A DNA stretch of 46,634 nucleotides from positions 1 through 46,634 of the forward strand of contig CAKTPP010000013.1 of the NCBI GenBank assembly GCA_934591895.1. Direction: 5' to 3'. The translations under genes were made by a program, and so were the position numbers. The stretch is from an uncultured Oscillospiraceae bacterium (GTDB taxonomy: Bacteria > Bacillota > Clostridia > Oscillospirales > Oscillospiraceae). Below are positions 1 through 9,558 of this stretch, one piece after another. Below the pieces are notes generated by a model. It had not been told where the DNA came from and made no database searches. It was given only the letters and a program-made list of their open reading frames with translations. How positions within the stretch are numbered: position 1 is the stretch's first letter; each line of letters opens with the position of its first letter.

Positions 1-472
1 GTTTCGTCTGACCCGTCCCGCCGCTTGACCGTAGTATTTTGAAGAAAATCAATTTGTCCTCGACACCCCGATTTTCTGTTGGGAAGTCATCAAGCGGCCG
101 ATGGCTGTCGGCTCCACGGGGATTTCACCCTCACGAGGTTCTCTCGCAACCGCCCCCATTGCTTGTGACGGCTTCACGGTCGAAATACCGCTTATCACGC
201 TCGGACTGTGGCTGGACGGGAGTATCGTTAGCCCTATTGCCGGTCGTCGCCGGGGCGGGAGTCACCCGCCCGTGATAGCCGACTGTATATCGCTCCCCGC
301 AGTGCGGATTGTGGCGCAGCCGCTAATGTGGCTCATGCTTTCGCAATGGCAATAGGAATGTACTTGATGAATGGGTATTCGGTTGTCAAAGGCCATCCCT
401 GCTTGCCGAAAAGGAAAACAGGCAGAGAGTTTTCGTACCTCTCCACCTGTTTCCTCACTTAAAGGCTATTTT
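1..472. other. Non-coding, structured stretch at the edge of a mobile element
   Basis: I see no convincing gene here. The stretch is rich in short inverted repeats: a perfect 7-bp stem at 253-259/265-271 (GGGCGGG...CCCGCCC), GCCGA/TCGGC at 97-101/108-112, and a small CGAG/CTCG hairpin near 133-146. It lies directly downstream of a sigma-factor gene typical of clostridial integrative elements, so it may be transfer-related or regulatory DNA of such an element (for example near an oriT). That is inference; no relaxase or integrase is in the window. Confidence 0.35.
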
Positions 473-955
473 TCAACCACCTATTCCAAAAAAATTTTTC
501 AATCTTTTTTCGGCGGCCGCAACCGATTTTGCAACGGCCTGAAAAGTGCATCCCTCCATTCCTGCGATCTGCTCATAGGTCAAGCCTTGAAAATAGTAGA
601 GGATCAACCTCCGCTTTTGTATTTCGGGCAGTTCGGAGATCGCTCTATGTAACTGCGCATATTCCATGCTCTGTAAAGCGCTTTCTTCGACCGTCGCCGG
701 ACGATACACGGCCCGGTCATACAACGATGCCTCCGTAAGCTCCGATTGCTCATAGTGGCGATCCACTTCGTTCAGATAGGAGAGGTCGTCCAACTCAAAG
801 GAATCAAACAGCGCAAATACGGCAGCATCGATCTCAAGATGATGCCGATGCCTCTGTCCGTCCGAAAAGGTCAGCCAGTGGCGGCCGTCCCCGGTCGTGC
901 CGATGGTATAGGGATTGTATTTGTCCTTCCTTCGTTTCGGATGGTTTCCATCCAT
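473..955 (-). CDS. Sigma-70 region 4-like protein of an integrative/conjugative element
   Basis: A 160-residue protein whose C-terminal third (about residues 100-155) reads as a sigma-70 region 4 helix-turn-helix: LPEIQKRRLILYYFQGLTYE followed by QIAGMEGCTFQAVAKSVAAA. The N-terminal part (NPYTIGTTGDGRHWLTFSDG) matches the small sigma-like proteins commonly carried near the regulatory end of Tn916/Tn1549-type elements in Firmicutes. No region 2 is visible, so it is unlikely to be a complete ECF sigma factor and may act as an element-specific regulator. A GGAGG ribosome site seven bases upstream supports the start. No integrase, excisionase or relaxase lies beside it in this window, so the element is either mostly off the left edge or a remnant. 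Confidence 0.75.
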   Translation of the reverse strand: MDGNHPKRRKDKYNPYTIGTTGDGRHWLTFSDGQRHRHHLEIDAAVFALFDSFELDDLSYLNEVDRHYEQSELTEASLYDRAVYRPATVEESALQSMEYAQLHRAISELPEIQKRRLILYYFQGLTYEQIAGMEGCTFQAVAKSVAAAEKRLKNFFGIGG

Positions 956-1558
956 GATATTTTCCTCCGTTTCGATTTGAATTTTGAAAATCCAAATCGT
1001 GCGGAGGACTGCGGCAGCCTACGCTGCAGACCGAAAAGCGCAGACATAGGAAAATGCATCTGCAGAAAGCGAAGGCCTGCAAAACAAGTGAGTATAATCT
1101 ATATGGGGTGGCTGTTTTTACTACATATTTCATTGCTCGGAGAGCACTTTTTGAGGAACTCACCATTCGCAACGCAGGCTATAGAATGAAATAAAATTTG
1201 CTACTTTCTACAGAGAAGGCGGTTCGTAAACAAATAGACACAAAAAATCCCTCCAATCTAAAAAACTCAGATTGGAGGGATATACGCGCAGCGAATCAGC
1301 CCGCCAACATTCGTTTTTTTATTTGGCGGGATATATGATTTCGTATTTGTTGCATCGCTTATTTGCCGATACTTGTACAGTTGACATAAATGGCGCTGCT
1401 ATAACAATTACTTACTATAATGAAGCTCCATTAACAAAAGTCAAGCCCAAAAACAAAAAACATGCGAACATCATAGCGGAGAGAAGAAGATCATTTTTCA
1501 TGGTCAACTTTTGGAATTATATTTTCTAATAAATTCTATCAAAAATATAAAAATAGTA
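956..1558. other. AT-rich intergenic region with hairpins, no supported gene
   Basis: About 600 bases between the sigma-like gene and the Rhs gene. The part from about 1190 onward is much richer in A+T than the flanks. It contains a strong minus-strand terminator (listed separately) and a CCCGCCAA/TTGGCGGG hairpin at 1300-1307/1323-1330. A plus-strand 85-codon frame at 1272-1529 has no ribosome site and no recognisable features, so I do not call it a gene. The base-composition change marks a likely junction between the mobile-element edge and the Rhs island. Confidence 0.4.
1242..1280 (-). terminator. Strong intrinsic terminator, minus strand, with no gene feeding it
   Basis: A perfect 12-bp stem (1248-1259 with 1269-1280, TCCCTCCAATCT/AGATTGGAGGGA) with a 9-nt loop. 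On the minus strand it is followed immediately by six T residues (1247-1242). No minus-strand gene is evident between here and the Rhs start. Confidence 0.75.
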
Positions 1559-1587
1559 TTGACAGAGGAAAATGGGTTTGTCATAAT
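1559..1587 (+). promoter_or_regulatory. Probable promoter of the Rhs gene
   Basis: TTGACA (1559-1564) and CATAAT (1582-1587) are separated by 17 bases, in AT-rich DNA about 65 bases upstream of the Rhs start codon. Confidence 0.6.
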
Positions 1588-1651
1588 TACACCAATCCGT
1601 TTCATTTTTTTACAGAAACGTACAAAATTTTACTTTGTGGGGTAAAGAAAT

Positions 1652-4600
1652 ATGAAAGAAGGCGTAAAGAAGAGCATATCCCTCATCCTTGTGCTGACGC
1701 TGCTGGTACAGCTGCTGCCAATGGTGGCATTCGGTGTCGGCGACGAAACAAACGATCTGGACATCAGTACAGACAGCGAAACGGTGTCCATGAAGGACGA
1801 CGATGCGGAGATCGTCGGCGAGGAGGACGCGCTGCGCGAGGAATCCGTAAAGCATTTCCGGCTGCGGGACGGGGGCTACATGCTGGTGGAGTACGAGACG
1901 GCAGTGCACTACCAGACGGCGGACGGGTCCTGGGAGGAGATCGACAACACGCTGCAGAAAACCGGTCAGCAGTATGTTGCCCAGGCGGGAGACATGACGC
2001 GGAAATTTGCCGCGTCGCTCGACAGCGGCTTCCTGTTCGAGACGGCGTATCAGGGGCAGAGCGTGTCGATGTCGCTGGCGCGGCGCAGCAGCCGCGACGT
2101 TGTGGCGGTCGCGCCGGACGTTCCGGCAGCGGAGGAAACGGCAGCCCCCGAAGAAACAGCGGCGTCGGAGACCGCTGACCAGCTGCAGGAGGCAGAGCAG
2201 ACGGAGGCAGACCAGACGCAGGAGCCCGCGGAAGCCGCGGCGGAGACGGATGCGCCGCAGCAGGAGACGGCAGAGGAGCTGCCGCTGCTGGACGACGCGG
2301 CGTATACGTTGGTCACGTCCACGGCGGCGGCCAGGATGGAAAACCCGGGGGCCAAAATGCGCACCTTCAGCAAGCTGGCGGAGAAAGACAAGATCCAGCC
2401 GCAGAAAATCCGCTCCAGCGTTGCGTTCGACAACGTGATGGACGGTGTCAGCCTGCTGTACCAGAACTATGGATATAACGTAAAAGAGAGCATCATCATT
2501 GACAAACAGCAGGAACAGTATGCCTACTCGTTTGTGCTGAACCTGCAGGGCCTGACACCGACGCTTGAGGCCGACGGCTCCGTGCTGCTGCGCGGCACCG
2601 ACGGCGAGCCGGTCTACGAGATCCCGGCACCGTATCTGGCGGATGCCGACGGCGCAACGTCACTGGAGGATGCCGTCTACAAGCTCGAGCGCATCTCGGG
2701 CGGTTATCTGCTGACCGTGGAGGCGGACCCGGAGTGGATGAACGCGCCGGAGCGTGCCTACCCCGTGACGCTCGACCCGACGATCCTGCTGCACAACAAG
2801 GGCAACGTTCTGACGACGTATGTCCGTTATGCAGCCCCGAATTCTGTCGCACCGAATGCGGCAGATCAATATTGTGGTTATATTGAGGATCGTTCGTACG
2901 GTTCGTGCGACATTTATATGAAATTGAATTTGCCCGAAATCCCCAACGGTTGTGTTCCTGTACAGGCAAAGATTGCTCTGTATCATGCAGGCTTCTTCGC
3001 TTCCAACCACTTTGGCGGAGCTGCACCCGACGGAAATCTAACAGTGGAAGCACATATATGTGACGGAACAGTGTCAAATGTGTCAAGCTTGACATGGAAC
3101 GATGTATATGCTGGTGCATTATCTTTCGATCGCACGATATTGGATTACCAAAAGGTTAGTAAAGGCACACTCGGGAAATATATCACATGGGATATTTCAC
3201 GAGCGATTGTTGAACGTTCCGTCACTGGTTCAGAGACAATCGGCCTAATACTCGAGACAATGGACTGCATCGAGAATTACCGTGTTGCCAACCTGATCGG
3301 CAGCGGATACCACGACTACAGCCCGTATTTTGCGGTGTACTACCGCAACCCGGTCGGGCTGGAGAGCTACTATACCTATCAGGAGGCCTCGGCAGCAAAA
3401 GCGGGTGATCTCTCCATCCACAATTTCACGAACCAGTTCACGCTGGACCGCACGGATGTCTCGCTCTCTCTCGAGCCGGCATCCTACGCGCTGCGCCACA
3501 TCTACAACAGCGCATATTCCGGAAGCTGGTTTTCGGAGAATGGATCGGTCGGCCTGCACACGCGGAATTTTTCTTCCATGCGCATCGGCATCGGCTGGAA
3601 GCTCTCCGCGCAGCAGACGGTGGTGGAGTGCAAGGTCGGCGACGAGACGTATCTGGTCTACAACGACGAGGACGGTACCGAGCATTACTTCAGCAATACG
3701 GCGACCAACACGTATGAGGACGAGGACGGCCTCGGCCTGAAGATCGTCAAGTCCACCAGCGGCGGCAATACGATCTATACCATGACGGATATGGACAAGT
3801 ACCACACGTGGGTGTTCCACAACGGCTACCTGATCTCCGTCACGGACAACAACAGCAACACGATCTATTTCGCCTACAACGCAGCGTACAGCAGCGGCAG
3901 CAGCGCGTGGAAGCCGGTCAAGGGTTCTGCCAGCAACCGGCTCGTGCAGATCGTCATGGACATCAACAGCGGCAGCAACGACAATCCGAGGACGCTCCAG
4001 ACGGTCGCGGACCTGACCTACAGCGGCGACCGGCTCTCCAGCGTGACGGACTACGCCGGGCGCGCCACGAACTATACCTACGACTCTGCCGGACACCTGA
4101 CGCAGGTGACCTATGCAGACGGCACATGTGCGTACTACCAGTACGACCCGTCGAACGGAACCCTGATAACGCTGTATGACGGCGAGGCCCGGTATGGTCT
4201 GGAGATTTCGTACTTTTACAATTTCGGCGTCCGGTCTACGTTCCGTGTGCGGGAGTTTACCTGTGCAGACGGCGGCGCGCCGGCCGACGGTCAGCGGCAG
4301 TATGGCAACGCCTTTCACGCCTACCGCAGCGGTGTGCGACAGACATTGTATCGTTTCTATGGTCCGGATCATACCAGAGATACTGCGGACGACACGATCA
4401 CCGGCTACATTCTCGACCATTTCGGCAAGACGATTTGCACTTATGACAGCAATTCCGACTGTTCCGTGATGACCGGTGCCAGCGCCGCCAACTATACGGA
4501 CAACAGCGGCACCAGCAAAACGAACAACCGCCTGACCGGCGCGGCGGCTATGGGCATATCGTCGTTCAACATGCTGTCCAACTCCGGATTGGAGACCTGC

Positions 4601-7600
4601 ACAGGCAACGCTGCGGACAACTGGGCGCAGCTTTCATTCAGCACGTCTGCCTCGGCGGGTACACAGTCCGGAAACAAGGCGCGCCTTGGCAACGCCTCAA
4701 TTAAAACCACGGCGCGCGGCAGCGGCATGTATCAGGAAGCCACCCTGCAGGCAGGCACAACGTACACCTTCTCAGGCTATGTGAACACATGCGACATGAC
4801 CGCGTTTGATTCCAACGGCAGCGTGTATCTTGCGGCACTCACGGCCGACCAGATCGCGGATCTGTCGCAGGCGTGTGCCTCGCCGTGGAAAAGCGAACAG
4901 GTGAACTACAAAACGGATGCCTCGATCAACCACGGATGGGAGAAGATCAGCGTGACGTTCATGCCGGAGACGTCGGGCACATACTACATGGCGTTCCTGC
5001 AGGATCGAGCGGACGGCACGGCCTGTTGCGACGACCTGCTGCTGGAAGAGGGCGAGGCCGCCTCCGAGATCAACCTGGTGCAAAATGGCAGATTTGCGCG
5101 GCTCGTCAACGGGAAACCGGAAGGCTGGGTCCCAAACGGCTACACGATCAGCGATGAGCACCCGGTCGGCCAGTCGCTGAGCAAATCCATGCGTGTCAGC
5201 AACACGATGAACGGCTACGCGCGCACGCACCAGGTCATCCCGCTCGATCTCCCGGCAGATAAGGCGACGTTCCTGCTCTCCGGCTGGGGCAAGGCGACGA
5301 GCGTCGGCGGCACGGCCCGCAAGCATGAGCACGGCTACGAGCGGTATTTTGGCCTTGTCGCGGAGATTGCCTACACCGACGGCACGACCGAAAAGCAGTA
5401 CGTGAGCTTCAACGGGGACTACGCGGGCTGGCAGTTTGCATCGGGCGTCATCGTGCCGGGCAAGCGCGACGAGCGGGTCAAAGAGATCACGGTGCGCTGC
5501 GCCTATGACTACAACGCCAACGACGCGTACTTCACGAACATCAGCCTCGTGCAGGAACCGGCGGAGACCTACAGCTATGACAGCAAGGGCAACCCCATCG
5601 CGGCGACGGACGGCAACGCCAAGACCGCGAGCGAGTTCTTCGCCGACTCCCAGCGTCTCAAGAGCTATACCACGCCCGGCGGCGCCAAGCACACGTTCTG
5701 GTACGACGCAAACAACAACCTGCAGCAGGATACGCTCGCCGGCCTGACGGACCACACCTACCACAACAGCTCCGGCAGCGCCGCGCTGAGCATGACGCGC
5801 AAGGGTTACAGCGGAGATTACCTCAAGTCCCAAAATGTCTACGACAGTACCGGCCGTTTCCGCACGCTGGCCATAGATGCAAACGGTGTGCAGACAGGCT
5901 ACACCTATGACGGTACAACGCTGCAGCTCACCAGCGTCCACGGCGCCGGCGGAGCGACTCAGACCTATACCTACCAGTCCGGCCGCGACCGCGTGTCGCA
6001 GACGGCGATCGACCAGACGGCTGCACTTACCTACCGGTACGACCGCGCGCAGTTGACCGACCTCATCCGCAAGGCGTTCCCGCAGGCGGCGGATGCCGAC
6101 GGGCAGAACGTCAACCCCTTCTGGCAGCACTACCTGCTGGGCTACGATGCCTTCGGCAACATGACGCGCGTGCAGGTCTGCGCCTCGAGCGCGGAGCGAG
6201 AGGGGTATACCGCGCCCGTCACCCTCGCGTCGTATACATATGAGGGCAACGTCAATAACGGCCGGCTGGCCACGATGACCTACGGCAACGGCGACAGTGT
6301 CAGCTACACCTATGACGCGTTTGACAGGCAGCGTACCGCCGCGTATAATGACGGTACAACATACCACTACGACTACAGCGGCGACAACGACCTCACGCGG
6401 CAGTACGTCACGGACGGCAGCGGCGCGGTCACGGAGCAGTACAGCTACCAGTATGACAGCCTCGGCCGGCTCATCCATTCGCGCCAGTCGACGGGCGGCG
6501 GTACACTCGTGCAGCTCACGCAGCACATGTACGACAACGCAAACCGGCTCACATCGCAGTCGTGGCAGTTCGGCGGCGACACGTTCCGGCAGAGCTATAC
6601 CTACACCGGCCAGAATGGTGACGGCAAACAGGTCGACGGCACGATCAGCGCCATCACGACCACGATCCCGGGTCAGACCAACATCACGTCCACATATGGC
6701 TACAACACGCTCCGCCAGCTGACATCCAAAACCGTCAAGCAGGGCGGCACCGGTGTCTACACCCGTAGCTATACCTATGCGGTCATCGCGGAGGATGACG
6801 ACTGCAACCGGATGGGTACGCGTCTGGCGAGCACGGGCTATACGTTCGGCTCGAGCAGCCGCAGCTTCACGTATACCTATGACGATGCTGGCAACATCAA
6901 GTCGGTCATGGCGTCCGACAGCGCGGGCATGTTGTATGACTACGACGGACTTGGTCAGCTCGTCAAGGAAACGCCCATAGGGTTGACAATGTATGCTGTT
7001 ACATACGCCTACGACACGGCTGGCAACATCCGGAGTATTACAAGGGGCGGCACAACGTTCAAGTCCTTTGGTTACACGAACCCCTCGTGGCCGGATCTGC
7101 TCACGAGCGTGACGGCAAACGGTACGACCAAGGACGTCTTGTATGAGGGGCAGTCGCAGACGAGCGACCTCCCGTCCTCCGGCAACCCGGTCACGTACTA
7201 CAACGGACGTGACTACCATTTCGACTGGTCGAAAGGGCGTCAGCTCACGGAGGCCGTCGTGGGCGGCCAGACCGTGAAGTACGCCTATGACATGGCTGGT
7301 GTCCGCAGCAGCAAGCAGGTCGGTGATACGACCTATACCTACACGACGCTCTCCGGCAAGGTCATGCGCCAGCAGTGGGACGGCAAAACGCTTGAGTTTG
7401 TCTACGACGACGGCAGCCAGCCCTTTGCCATGATCTATAAGCATGGGTCGGAGACGGAGCTGTACTATTACCTTGTCAATGCACAGGGTGACGTGGCGGC
7501 CATCCTCGACTCGTCCGGCACCATGGTCGCGTCCTACAACTACGGCGCGTGGGGCAGCTGCACGGTGTACAACAGCAGCGACGCGGCGATCGGCGACCTC

Positions 7601-8347
7601 AACCCCCTGCGCTACCGCGGCTATTACTACGACGCCGAGACCGGCTTCTACTACCTCCAGAGCCGCTATTATGACCCGGCCATCTGCCGGTTCATTAACG
7701 CCGACACCTTCGCCACCACCGACGCCAACGGCTTCCTCAGCGCCAATATGTTCGCATATTGCGAGAATAATCCGATCATGCGGACGGATGCAAATGGCGA
7801 TGTATGGAACCTTGTGATTGGCGCGGCGGTCGGTGCTATAGCGGGAGTGGCAGGTCAAGTGTTAAGCGATGCTGTAACGAGTATTGCTAACGGCGAACTA
7901 ACAATAAGCAATTGGCAAACATATGTTGGCGCACTCGCTGGCGGAGCTTTAAGTGGCGCAGTTCTGGGCGGAACTGGAAATGTCGGCTTGGCAAATGCTG
8001 TTTCCGGATTTACAACAACTGGTATTGGTGCGGCTCTTGAAAAGGCAACTGGGGCTTCGGATAAATCATGGGCAGAGATAGGGGTAAATGCTGTCGCAGA
8101 TGGAATGGTTAGTTATGGGCTAGGAACGCTTCCGGGTGTCAAGAACATCACAAGAGGTAGAAATAACATGTCAGCCGTTTATAAGTCCGGGCTTACCAAA
8201 CTTAGGAAGGGTACGGCTAAGCGTATGTCATTTAAGGTAAAGAGAAAGGGTTTGATATCAACTTTTGTAGGTGGCTTTGCCATGGATGCCTACTATGGTT
8301 TGAAGCAACATGGATATAATCGTTTCAGACGCTTATTTATGCGATAA
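1652..8347 (+). CDS. Secreted YD/Rhs-repeat polymorphic toxin, WapA-like, 2231 residues
   Basis: A very large exported protein. Residues 1-28 form a signal peptide (basic start, hydrophobic core ending near VAFGVG). An acidic Ala/Glu/Thr-rich linker covers about 150-210, a DNRLRE-like domain about 380-560, and two carbohydrate-binding-like modules about 985-1300. YD repeats (YTYD, YAYD, YSYD) run from about 790 to 1915. The Rhs core ends with NPLRYRGYYYDAETGFYYLQ and SRYYDPAICRFINADTF, then the conserved hinge FAYCENNPIMRTDANGD near residue 2045. After the hinge come about 180 variable residues: a Gly/Ala-rich hydrophobic stretch, then a basic tail. In this family the repeats form a shell and the tip after the core is the effector, usually a contact-dependent antibacterial toxin. 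The tip matches no toxin fold I recognise. The next gene is a candidate immunity protein. DNA coding for 380-540 and for the tip is visibly more A+T-rich than the rest, indicating mosaic assembly. Confidence 0.9.
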   Translation: MKEGVKKSISLILVLTLLVQLLPMVAFGVGDETNDLDISTDSETVSMKDDDAEIVGEEDALREESVKHFRLRDGGYMLVEYETAVHYQTADGSWEEIDNTLQKTGQQYVAQAGDMTRKFAASLDSGFLFETAYQGQSVSMSLARRSSRDVVAVAPDVPAAEETAAPEETAASETADQLQEAEQTEADQTQEPAEAAAETDAPQQETAEELPLLDDAAYTLVTSTAAARMENPGAKMRTFSKLAEKDKIQPQKIRSSVAFDNVMDGVSLLYQNYGYNVKESIIIDKQQEQYAYSFVLNLQGLTPTLEADGSVLLRGTDGEPVYEIPAPYLADADGATSLEDAVYKLERISGGYLLTVEADPEWMNAPERAYPVTLDPTILLHNKGNVLTTYVRYAAPNSVAPNAADQYCGYIEDRSYGSCDIYMKLNLPEIPNGCVPVQAKIALYHAGFFASNHFGGAAPDGNLTVEAHICDGTVSNVSSLTWNDVYAGALSFDRTILDYQKVSKGTLGKYITWDISRAIVERSVTGSETIGLILETMDCIENYRVANLIGSGYHDYSPYFAVYYRNPVGLESYYTYQEASAAKAGDLSIHNFTNQFTLDRTDVSLSLEPASYALRHIYNSAYSGSWFSENGSVGLHTRNFSSMRIGIGWKLSAQQTVVECKVGDETYLVYNDEDGTEHYFSNTATNTYEDEDGLGLKIVKSTSGGNTIYTMTDMDKYHTWVFHNGYLISVTDNNSNTIYFAYNAAYSSGSSAWKPVKGSASNRLVQIVMDINSGSNDNPRTLQTVADLTYSGDRLSSVTDYAGRATNYTYDSAGHLTQVTYADGTCAYYQYDPSNGTLITLYDGEARYGLEISYFYNFGVRSTFRVREFTCADGGAPADGQRQYGNAFHAYRSGVRQTLYRFYGPDHTRDTADDTITGYILDHFGKTICTYDSNSDCSVMTGASAANYTDNSGTSKTNNRLTGAAAMGISSFNMLSNSGLETCTGNAADNWAQLSFSTSASAGTQSGNKARLGNASIKTTARGSGMYQEATLQAGTTYTFSGYVNTCDMTAFDSNGSVYLAALTADQIADLSQACASPWKSEQVNYKTDASINHGWEKISVTFMPETSGTYYMAFLQDRADGTACCDDLLLEEGEAASEINLVQNGRFARLVNGKPEGWVPNGYTISDEHPVGQSLSKSMRVSNTMNGYARTHQVIPLDLPADKATFLLSGWGKATSVGGTARKHEHGYERYFGLVAEIAYTDGTTEKQYVSFNGDYAGWQFASGVIVPGKRDERVKEITVRCAYDYNANDAYFTNISLVQEPAETYSYDSKGNPIAATDGNAKTASEFFADSQRLKSYTTPGGAKHTFWYDANNNLQQDTLAGLTDHTYHNSSGSAALSMTRKGYSGDYLKSQNVYDSTGRFRTLAIDANGVQTGYTYDGTTLQLTSVHGAGGATQTYTYQSGRDRVSQTAIDQTAALTYRYDRAQLTDLIRKAFPQAADADGQNVNPFWQHYLLGYDAFGNMTRVQVCASSAEREGYTAPVTLASYTYEGNVNNGRLATMTYGNGDSVSYTYDAFDRQRTAAYNDGTTYHYDYSGDNDLTRQYVTDGSGAVTEQYSYQYDSLGRLIHSRQSTGGGTLVQLTQHMYDNANRLTSQSWQFGGDTFRQSYTYTGQNGDGKQVDGTISAITTTIPGQTNITSTYGYNTLRQLTSKTVKQGGTGVYTRSYTYAVIAEDDDCNRMGTRLASTGYTFGSSSRSFTYTYDDAGNIKSVMASDSAGMLYDYDGLGQLVKETPIGLTMYAVTYAYDTAGNIRSITRGGTTFKSFGYTNPSWPDLLTSVTANGTTKDVLYEGQSQTSDLPSSGNPVTYYNGRDYHFDWSKGRQLTEAVVGGQTVKYAYDMAGVRSSKQVGDTTYTYTTLSGKVMRQQWDGKTLEFVYDDGSQPFAMIYKHGSETELYYYLVNAQGDVAAILDSSGTMVASYNYGAWGSCTVYNSSDAAIGDLNPLRYRGYYYDAETGFYYLQSRYYDPAICRFINADTFATTDANGFLSANMFAYCENNPIMRTDANGDVWNLVIGAAVGAIAGVAGQVLSDAVTSIANGELTISNWQTYVGALAGGALSGAVLGGTGNVGLANAVSGFTTTGIGAALEKATGASDKSWAEIGVNAVADGMVSYGLGTLPGVKNITRGRNNMSAVYKSGLTKLRKGTAKRMSFKVKRKGLISTFVGGFAMDAYYGLKQHGYNRFRRLFMR
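7709..7790 (+). repeat. 82-bp Rhs-core direct repeat, copy 1 (in the expressed gene)
   Basis: Codes for the end of the Rhs core and the hinge into the variable tip. A second copy lies at 8926-9007 with three substitutions in 82 positions, in the same orientation. Recombination between the copies would replace the current tip and immunity gene with the downstream tip, keeping the reading frame. Confidence 0.9.
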
Positions 8348-8356
8348 ACTTAAAAA

Positions 8357-8911
8357 ATGAGAAAAATGAAAAGAAATATTTTCCGTGTTGATACAAGCTT
8401 GAAGTCTTATACTTACCCAATTGTAAAAATTGCAATTTTTCTATTTCTAATTATATTGGGCATTAATAGAAATCAAATTTATCAAATCCACTATAATAGC
8501 AGCATGCTGGAAGAAATCGTCTCAATACTGTTCGCTTTTGCAGGAATCATGAGCATTTTTTGTATATACATAGCGGTCGCTGAACTGATTTATACTGCTG
8601 AGAACCGTGAAAATATGAAGGAATTATCTGACGTGCAATTAGCAAATGGGAAGTTATATCCAGTAAAAGCAATTGTTTCCATGGTGAATTCTAATGATAT
8701 TATCGAGATACAAATCGCATTTCGTGGCGAGCCTATTGTAATCGGAGCTAGCTCGGATTGCAAAGCGGGAAGTGCAAAATTTTATGACAAACGCTTTTAC
8801 ATAGGTAAACAGGAGTATGAAAGAGTTGATGATTTTTCCCAAGCACTTCAGTCATATTCTGAAACGAAGGGAGTATTTGTTCTTTCGATAGATGGTATTG
8901 CACCTGTATAA
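8357..8911 (+). CDS. Candidate membrane immunity protein for the expressed Rhs tip
   Basis: A 184-residue protein starting nine bases after the Rhs stop. It has two hydrophobic segments (about residues 20-40, PIVKIAIFLFLIILGINRNQ, and about 52-76) and then a soluble C-terminal domain of about 100 residues with alternating hydrophobic and charged positions. I do not recognise the family. Its position immediately after a polymorphic Rhs tip, its A+T-rich composition matching the tip, and its isolation between two core repeats argue that it neutralises the tip. A membrane location would suit a membrane-damaging toxin. The start is uncertain: Met at 8357 or 8366, both with weak ribosome sites. 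Confidence 0.6.
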   Translation: MRKMKRNIFRVDTSLKSYTYPIVKIAIFLFLIILGINRNQIYQIHYNSSMLEEIVSILFAFAGIMSIFCIYIAVAELIYTAENRENMKELSDVQLANGKLYPVKAIVSMVNSNDIIEIQIAFRGEPIVIGASSDCKAGSAKFYDKRFYIGKQEYERVDDFSQALQSYSETKGVFVLSIDGIAPV

Positions 8912-8925
8912 AACAAAATGGCACT

Positions 8926-9007
8926 TTCGCCACCACCGACGCCAACGGCTTCCTCAGCGCCAATATGTTCGCGTATTGCGAGAATAACCCGGTCATGCGG
9001 ACGGATG
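8926..9007 (+). repeat. 82-bp Rhs-core direct repeat, copy 2 (head of the orphan tip)
   Basis: Matches 7709-7790 at 79 of 82 positions. It encodes TFATTDANGFLSANMFAYCE and the rest of the hinge in the same frame as the downstream orphan tip, but has no Rhs body upstream. Confidence 0.9.
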
Positions 9008-9558
9008 AATCCGGTGAGTTCTTTAACACTGTTATTGGCGCAGTTGTTGGAGCAACATTCGGTGCCGTTTCCGCCGCCATTGCGGGCACCAGTATTTGGG
9101 GCGGCGCTTTGAGCGGTGCGGTAAGCGGTGCTATTGCAGGCTTCGGTGTGGACGTTGCCATGGCTACGGTTGCAACAGGGCCTGTTGGAATTGCAGTAGC
9201 AGCAGTTGCAACTTTTGGAGGTGGATTTATAGGCTCTATTGTTGGCGACGTAATTGAGGCAAAGTCTAATGGTCAAAATCTTTGTACAGGTGAGGTAATC
9301 GGACGTGCCATAATATCCGGTACGGCAAACATGGTTACAGGAGGCTTAAATACTGCAGTTGGAAAAGCAACAGGTGAGGTGTTCAACAAATCAATGAGTC
9401 TGAAACGCGTAGCAAAGACCATTTGGAAATCGACCTCTGACCTTGTGAAGAGAGGCAGAGGGATAACAAGAGCGTTTGGCGTTGACAGCACAGTAAAAAT
9501 GACATTGCTTCAGCGAATGTCTGCCCGTATCTTCTCCGGGAGGTGGGGGCGGAAATGA
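8965..9558 (+). CDS. Orphan Rhs C-terminal tip (probably silent cassette)
   Basis: The readable frame continues upstream through the 82-bp core repeat without a good start codon. The first ATG (8965) lies inside the hinge (MFAYCENNPVMRTDESGE) and lacks a ribosome site, so it is probably not translated as it stands. Behind the hinge are about 180 residues: a long Gly/Ala-rich hydrophobic part (glycine-zipper-like, such as GALSGAVSGAIAGFGVDVAM) and a basic C-terminal tail rich in Lys/Arg. The architecture resembles the expressed tip but the sequence differs. Rhs systems are known to carry displaced tips of this kind as a reserve that homologous recombination can bring in frame. The toxin activity is not recognisable. 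Confidence 0.75.
   Translation: MFAYCENNPVMRTDESGEFFNTVIGAVVGATFGAVSAAIAGTSIWGGALSGAVSGAIAGFGVDVAMATVATGPVGIAVAAVATFGGGFIGSIVGDVIEAKSNGQNLCTGEVIGRAIISGTANMVTGGLNTAVGKATGEVFNKSMSLKRVAKTIWKSTSDLVKRGRGITRAFGVDSTVKMTLLQRMSARIFSGRWGRK

Noticed and set aside
1272..1529. An 85-codon plus-strand frame before the Rhs gene
   Set aside because: It begins inside the arm of a terminator, lacks a ribosome site and shows no family features. A minus-strand 19-residue hydrophobic frame in the same place also lacks a ribosome site.
4772..7858. A 1028-codon open frame on the minus strand
   Set aside because: It is antisense to the Rhs gene, has a low-complexity Val/Arg/Ala composition and no ribosome site or domain; it arises from the GC-biased third positions of the real gene.
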